Assembly (NCBI GenBank): GCA_025449515.1
Contig: JANWJI010000141.1
Span: 1-5,066 of the forward strand
Reading direction: 5' to 3'
Origin: Nitrososphaeraceae archaeon
GTDB lineage: Archaea > Thermoproteota > Nitrososphaeria > Nitrososphaerales > Nitrososphaeraceae
Length of the DNA: 5,066 nt
The position numbers were made by a program, and so were the translations under genes. Under the pieces are notes generated by a model. That model saw only the letters and a list, made by a program, of their open reading frames with translations. It was not told where the DNA came from and did not search any database. Below, in pieces: positions 4,981 through 5,066 of this stretch; within the stretch, counting starts at the first letter, position 1, and every line of letters starts with the position of its first letter.

Positions 4981-5066
4981 AGGCTGTCCTGCTCATAAGT
5001 GTGGCCTACGATAGAGTCAAGTATCTTCCAACTGTCAAGAGAGTCTCTGATGAATTATGGGATGAG
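4981..5066 (+). mobile_element. Possible left end of an IS element
   Basis: aggctgtcctgctcataagtg (4981-5001) directly precedes the transposase start. GGCTGTCC-type ends are common among IS5-like and related elements, so the left inverted repeat may begin at about 4982. The right end and any target duplication lie outside the window, so the boundary cannot be confirmed. Confidence 0.35.
5001..5066 (+). CDS. Transposase N-terminus, IS5-like, cut by window end
   Basis: From GTG 5001 the frame stays open to the last base and encodes VAYDRVKYLPTVKRVSDELW followed by DE. The VSDELWDE pattern, which normally leads into IKPLLP or similar, is the typical opening of IS5-family DDE transposases, including those abundant in soil thaumarchaeal genomes. 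The frame is closed by TAG at 4980-4982, so the start must be GTG 5001, ATA 4995 or another nearby non-ATG codon; there is no ATG. No Shine-Dalgarno site is seen. A TATA-like box at 4970-4976 suits a leaderless message. Only 22 codons are visible, so neither the family nor whether the gene is intact can be settled here. Confidence 0.5.
   Translation, partial: MAYDRVKYLPTVKRVSDELWDE

Noticed and set aside
1..5066. tRNA, rRNA, CRISPR arrays or defence systems
   Set aside because: I found no tRNA T-loop or cloverleaf pattern, no rRNA-like sequence, no regularly spaced repeats with unique spacers, and no defence-type protein motifs.

Overview
The window is AT-rich and carries two clearly recognisable metabolic genes, one small conserved-looking gene, the start of a transposase, and an unusually large amount of DNA that looks like decayed coding sequence. 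Protein resemblance (a monofunctional proline dehydrogenase plus a separate P5C dehydrogenase, a short CxxC/HxH protein, an IS5-like transposase N-terminus) and the lack of strong Shine-Dalgarno sites fit a soil ammonia-oxidising archaeon (Nitrososphaerota/Thaumarchaeota, perhaps the Nitrosocosmicus lineage, whose genomes have low coding density). This placement comes from remembered family resemblance, not a database search.

Layout. 1-240: no gene seen, but a GATC-rich compound inverted repeat. 241-588 (-): a 115-residue protein with an N-terminal CxxC...HxH pair; its start region carries a 17-bp tandem duplication. 589-1606: no intact gene. It holds several protein-like fragments on both strands, including one minus-strand small gene split by a single-base frameshift, plus short direct repeats and a hairpin. 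1607-3178 (+): L-glutamate gamma-semialdehyde (P5C) dehydrogenase, full length with all catalytic residues. 3179-3379: convergent intergenic spacer with a T-run and a small hairpin. 3380-4231 (-): proline dehydrogenase, with catalytic motifs intact but an apparent loss of the ancestral ATG start. 4232-4345: its upstream region. 4346-4911 (-): a gene with several frameshifts and stops, possibly the sensor part of a thaumarchaeal signalling protein. 4970-5066 (+): a TATA-like box and the first 22 codons of a transposase that runs out of the window.

The two enzymes form one pathway. FAD-dependent proline dehydrogenase oxidises proline to P5C, and the NAD-dependent dehydrogenase converts its open form, glutamate semialdehyde, to glutamate. 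They face each other tail to tail, so they are transcribed separately. No previously undescribed system is evident. The most interesting points are start-codon erosion or shift in two genes and the dense gene decay around a functional-looking proline catabolic pair.
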